A DNA stretch of 9,538 nucleotides from Prevotella sp. (GTDB taxonomy: Bacteria > Bacteroidota > Bacteroidia > Bacteroidales > Bacteroidaceae), in contig DMYZ01000110.1 of NCBI GenBank assembly GCA_003483565.1, forward strand, positions 1-9,538, read 5' to 3'. Position 1 is the stretch's first letter. Each line of letters starts with the position of its first letter. A program made the position numbers and the translations under genes. The notes beneath the pieces were generated by a model. The model was not told the origin of the DNA, did not search any database, and saw only the letters and a list, made by a program, of their open reading frames with translations. Below, in pieces: positions 9,201 to 9,538 of this stretch.

Positions 9201-9489
9201 ATATGCACTGAAGAACGATGCTGCTGCTGCGGATATGACTTTGTGCAGCGACTCTGTACCTGCTTTGAGAAGTTATATACAATTGGACGAATTAAATACC
9301 AATACGCTGAATATCCAATTGGGTGAAGTTAATGGTATACATAATATTTCGGAAGATGCTATCAAGGCCCTTTTTAATGTATATAGCATCAATGGTCAGA
9401 TCGTGAAGACCAATGCGTCTCGCAGTTCCTTGATAAGTTTGCCTAAAGGATTGTATATTATAAATGGCAAAAAGGTACTAATTAAATAG
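6298..9489 (+). CDS. Large secreted multidomain carbohydrate-binding/adhesion-like protein with T9SS-type tail
   Basis: The product has 1063 residues and no catalytic domain that I can recognise. Order: signal peptide 1-19 (cleavage after VSA); F5/8 type C (CBM32-like) domain about 21-152, with GTRWESD and RYIKFNG; a bacterial-Ig (Big)-like domain about 160-250 (VNTPIPLTIKSLDQYGV); a second F5/8 type C domain about 252-390, with GTRWVSG and VRFVRFN; Fn3-like domain about 398-489; a beta-sandwich about 504-652, with YLHFDVYP and LYLDNIYFYK, of a type often attached to Bacteroidota glucanases; a second Fn3-like domain about 656-747; an uncharacterised region about 757-1010 containing TVLPFDV and KGVPYLMF, a pattern I associate with Prevotella surface proteins; and a short sorting-like tail (1014-1063; NVYSINGQIV, GLYIINGKKVLIK). 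A role in holding glucan at the cell surface or as a binding scaffold is inferred from the domains and the adjacent glucanases. ATG 6298 starts the signal peptide. Confidence 0.85.
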   Translation: MKKQLFFLLAFITSITVSAQNLAIGGTAIATSGNASLAIDDNAGTRWESDKSDPQTWQVDLGQAKYFNTIQIVWEGAYAKTFTIEAGNDLGADGFLTGGTKIASITDQTLSGFPYTQTLTLPNAINARYIKFNGLARGTVYGYSFWEFRVMNVTSQTLTTFSVAPTTALKNAATTAGVNASTKVNTPIPLTIKSLDQYGVNYSTNGITYDVTGAGGTVADGMFTPTAKGISTITATLGDKTSSFSVYAYDGDNLALNKLVDKSGETNGFTAAMAVDGDNGTRWVSGTPADASVTDYNAFITLDLAAYYDIDYVDLFFENANSDTYTIQFSADGTKWADAYSESKLGGFNGGHYGYCNNTTDNKQVRFVRFNSTKAGTVYGVSLYELQVFGSNKTNILDTKAPVLDVAETGTVGTDNVTLNLKATDNISSITYVITDAANKKTYTTTGANGTAITYNIAGLSDGTSYSYSVVAKDANGNASEAKTVTFSTSAQPKPTVSAPTPTQDAANVKSIYSEHYTSVAPDNFFNTWGSANEAISSYLVTTGDNVEKITNFGYLGNEFKTTFDMSDMDYLHFDVYPDKDMTIGVTPITQGGEKLLTFDVKGNQWNSLNIPLVSYMAANPNMNFKYTFQIKWANGDQKTLLYLDNIYFYKDVAPDTEAPVLNIATVTPGSTIAKFTLNATDNKAAINYTITDVTNSKTYTVTGASGTDVIYTITGLKANTAYSMSVVAKDAAGNASASKTVEFTTTSSSLVATPSADSIVSISGEWDATDFATIDCKYKASCYDMTAVTSIPNGTGLNTANPNALIISAVAGKINKNEVVKKVDNSGYNGYNIQFNEQFNDNATTHDICTAISPITTIAPSFHRVFDRASIYFTTVLPFDVATFTDLIAYELKSSTVVGGVTTLIFNKVTSLQKGVPYLMFANTGGAHFHSDGETIINFTTSPIPFNGGSLKSTYTAITGIKSAQKIYALKNDAAAADMTLCSDSVPALRSYIQLDELNTNTLNIQLGEVNGIHNISEDAIKALFNVYSINGQIVKTNASRSSLISLPKGLYIINGKKVLIK
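7489..7764 (+). repeat. Fn3-like domain, copy 1
   Basis: Residues about 398-489 begin DTKAPVLDV and end KTVTFST, with the landmark SYSVVAKDANGNAS. This domain and the copy at 8263-8538 are close duplicates that bracket the beta-sandwich at residues 504-652. Confidence 0.75.
8263..8538 (+). repeat. Fn3-like domain, copy 2
   Basis: Residues about 656-747 begin DTEAPVLNI and end KTVEFTT, with SMSVVAKDAAGNAS matching copy 1 almost residue for residue. It is probably a rigid spacer before the uncharacterised C-terminal region. Confidence 0.75.
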
Positions 9490-9511
9490 CCTTAGGGAAT
9501 GCCAAATAAAC

Positions 9512-9526
9512 AGTGTCAGGGACACT
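9512..9526 (+). terminator. Possible weak terminator hairpin after the last gene
   Basis: A perfect 6-bp stem (AGTGTC / GACACT) with a 3-base loop lies 22 bases after the TAG at 9487-9489 and is followed by TTAATT. The stem is short with only three G-C pairs, and the T-tract is interrupted, so termination here is possible but weakly supported. Confidence 0.35.
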
Positions 9527-9538
9527 TTAATTGATATT

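Noticed and set aside
1..9538. Mobile element, CRISPR array, toxin-antitoxin or defence system
   Set aside because: No transposase, terminal inverted repeats, spaced short repeats or defence domains were seen; the repeats present are all protein-domain repeats inside genes.

Overview
The window reads as a chromosomal piece of a gut- or rumen-type Bacteroidota, most likely Prevotella or a close relative (Segatella/Xylanibacter). The reasons are the AT-rich sequence, the absence of clear Shine-Dalgarno sites, the Lys-rich signal peptides, and the short C-terminal tails of the form 'IND... YDxxGRKV... GLYIVKTxxGxKKxxVK', which look like type IX secretion (T9SS type A) sorting domains. No taxonomic marker gene is present, so the genus is an inference.

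Everything lies on the + strand and is tightly packed, so it is probably one transcription unit or part of a polysaccharide utilisation locus whose SusC/SusD pair lies outside the window. In order: (1) a small secreted protein with one ~219-residue beta-rich module (10-891); (2) a multimodular GH16 beta-glucanase carrying three more copies of that module (913-4059); (3) a decayed second GH16 gene with four frameshifts, two in-frame stops and an internal deletion (4061-4770); (4) a GH128-type beta-1,3-glucanase with a CBM6-like domain (4836-6260); (5) a 1063-residue non-catalytic surface or secreted protein with two F5/8-type-C (CBM32-like) domains, a bacterial-Ig-like domain, two Fn3-like domains, a carbohydrate-binding-like sandwich and a long uncharacterised C-terminal region (6298-9489). 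A weak hairpin follows the last gene.

Together the intact genes look like a secreted kit for beta-1,3-glucan (laminarin, callose, fungal or yeast glucan, or mixed-linkage beta-glucan). GH16 and GH128 are endo-acting enzymes from unrelated folds. The repeated modules and the large domain-rich protein probably hold the enzymes or cells on the polymer. All four intact products have a signal peptide and a sorting-domain-like tail, so they probably leave the cell by the same route.

The least explained element is the ~215-residue module, present four times in the window (once alone, three times behind GH16). It looks like an unassigned carbohydrate-binding module. I saw no RNA genes, insertion sequences, CRISPR arrays or defence genes.
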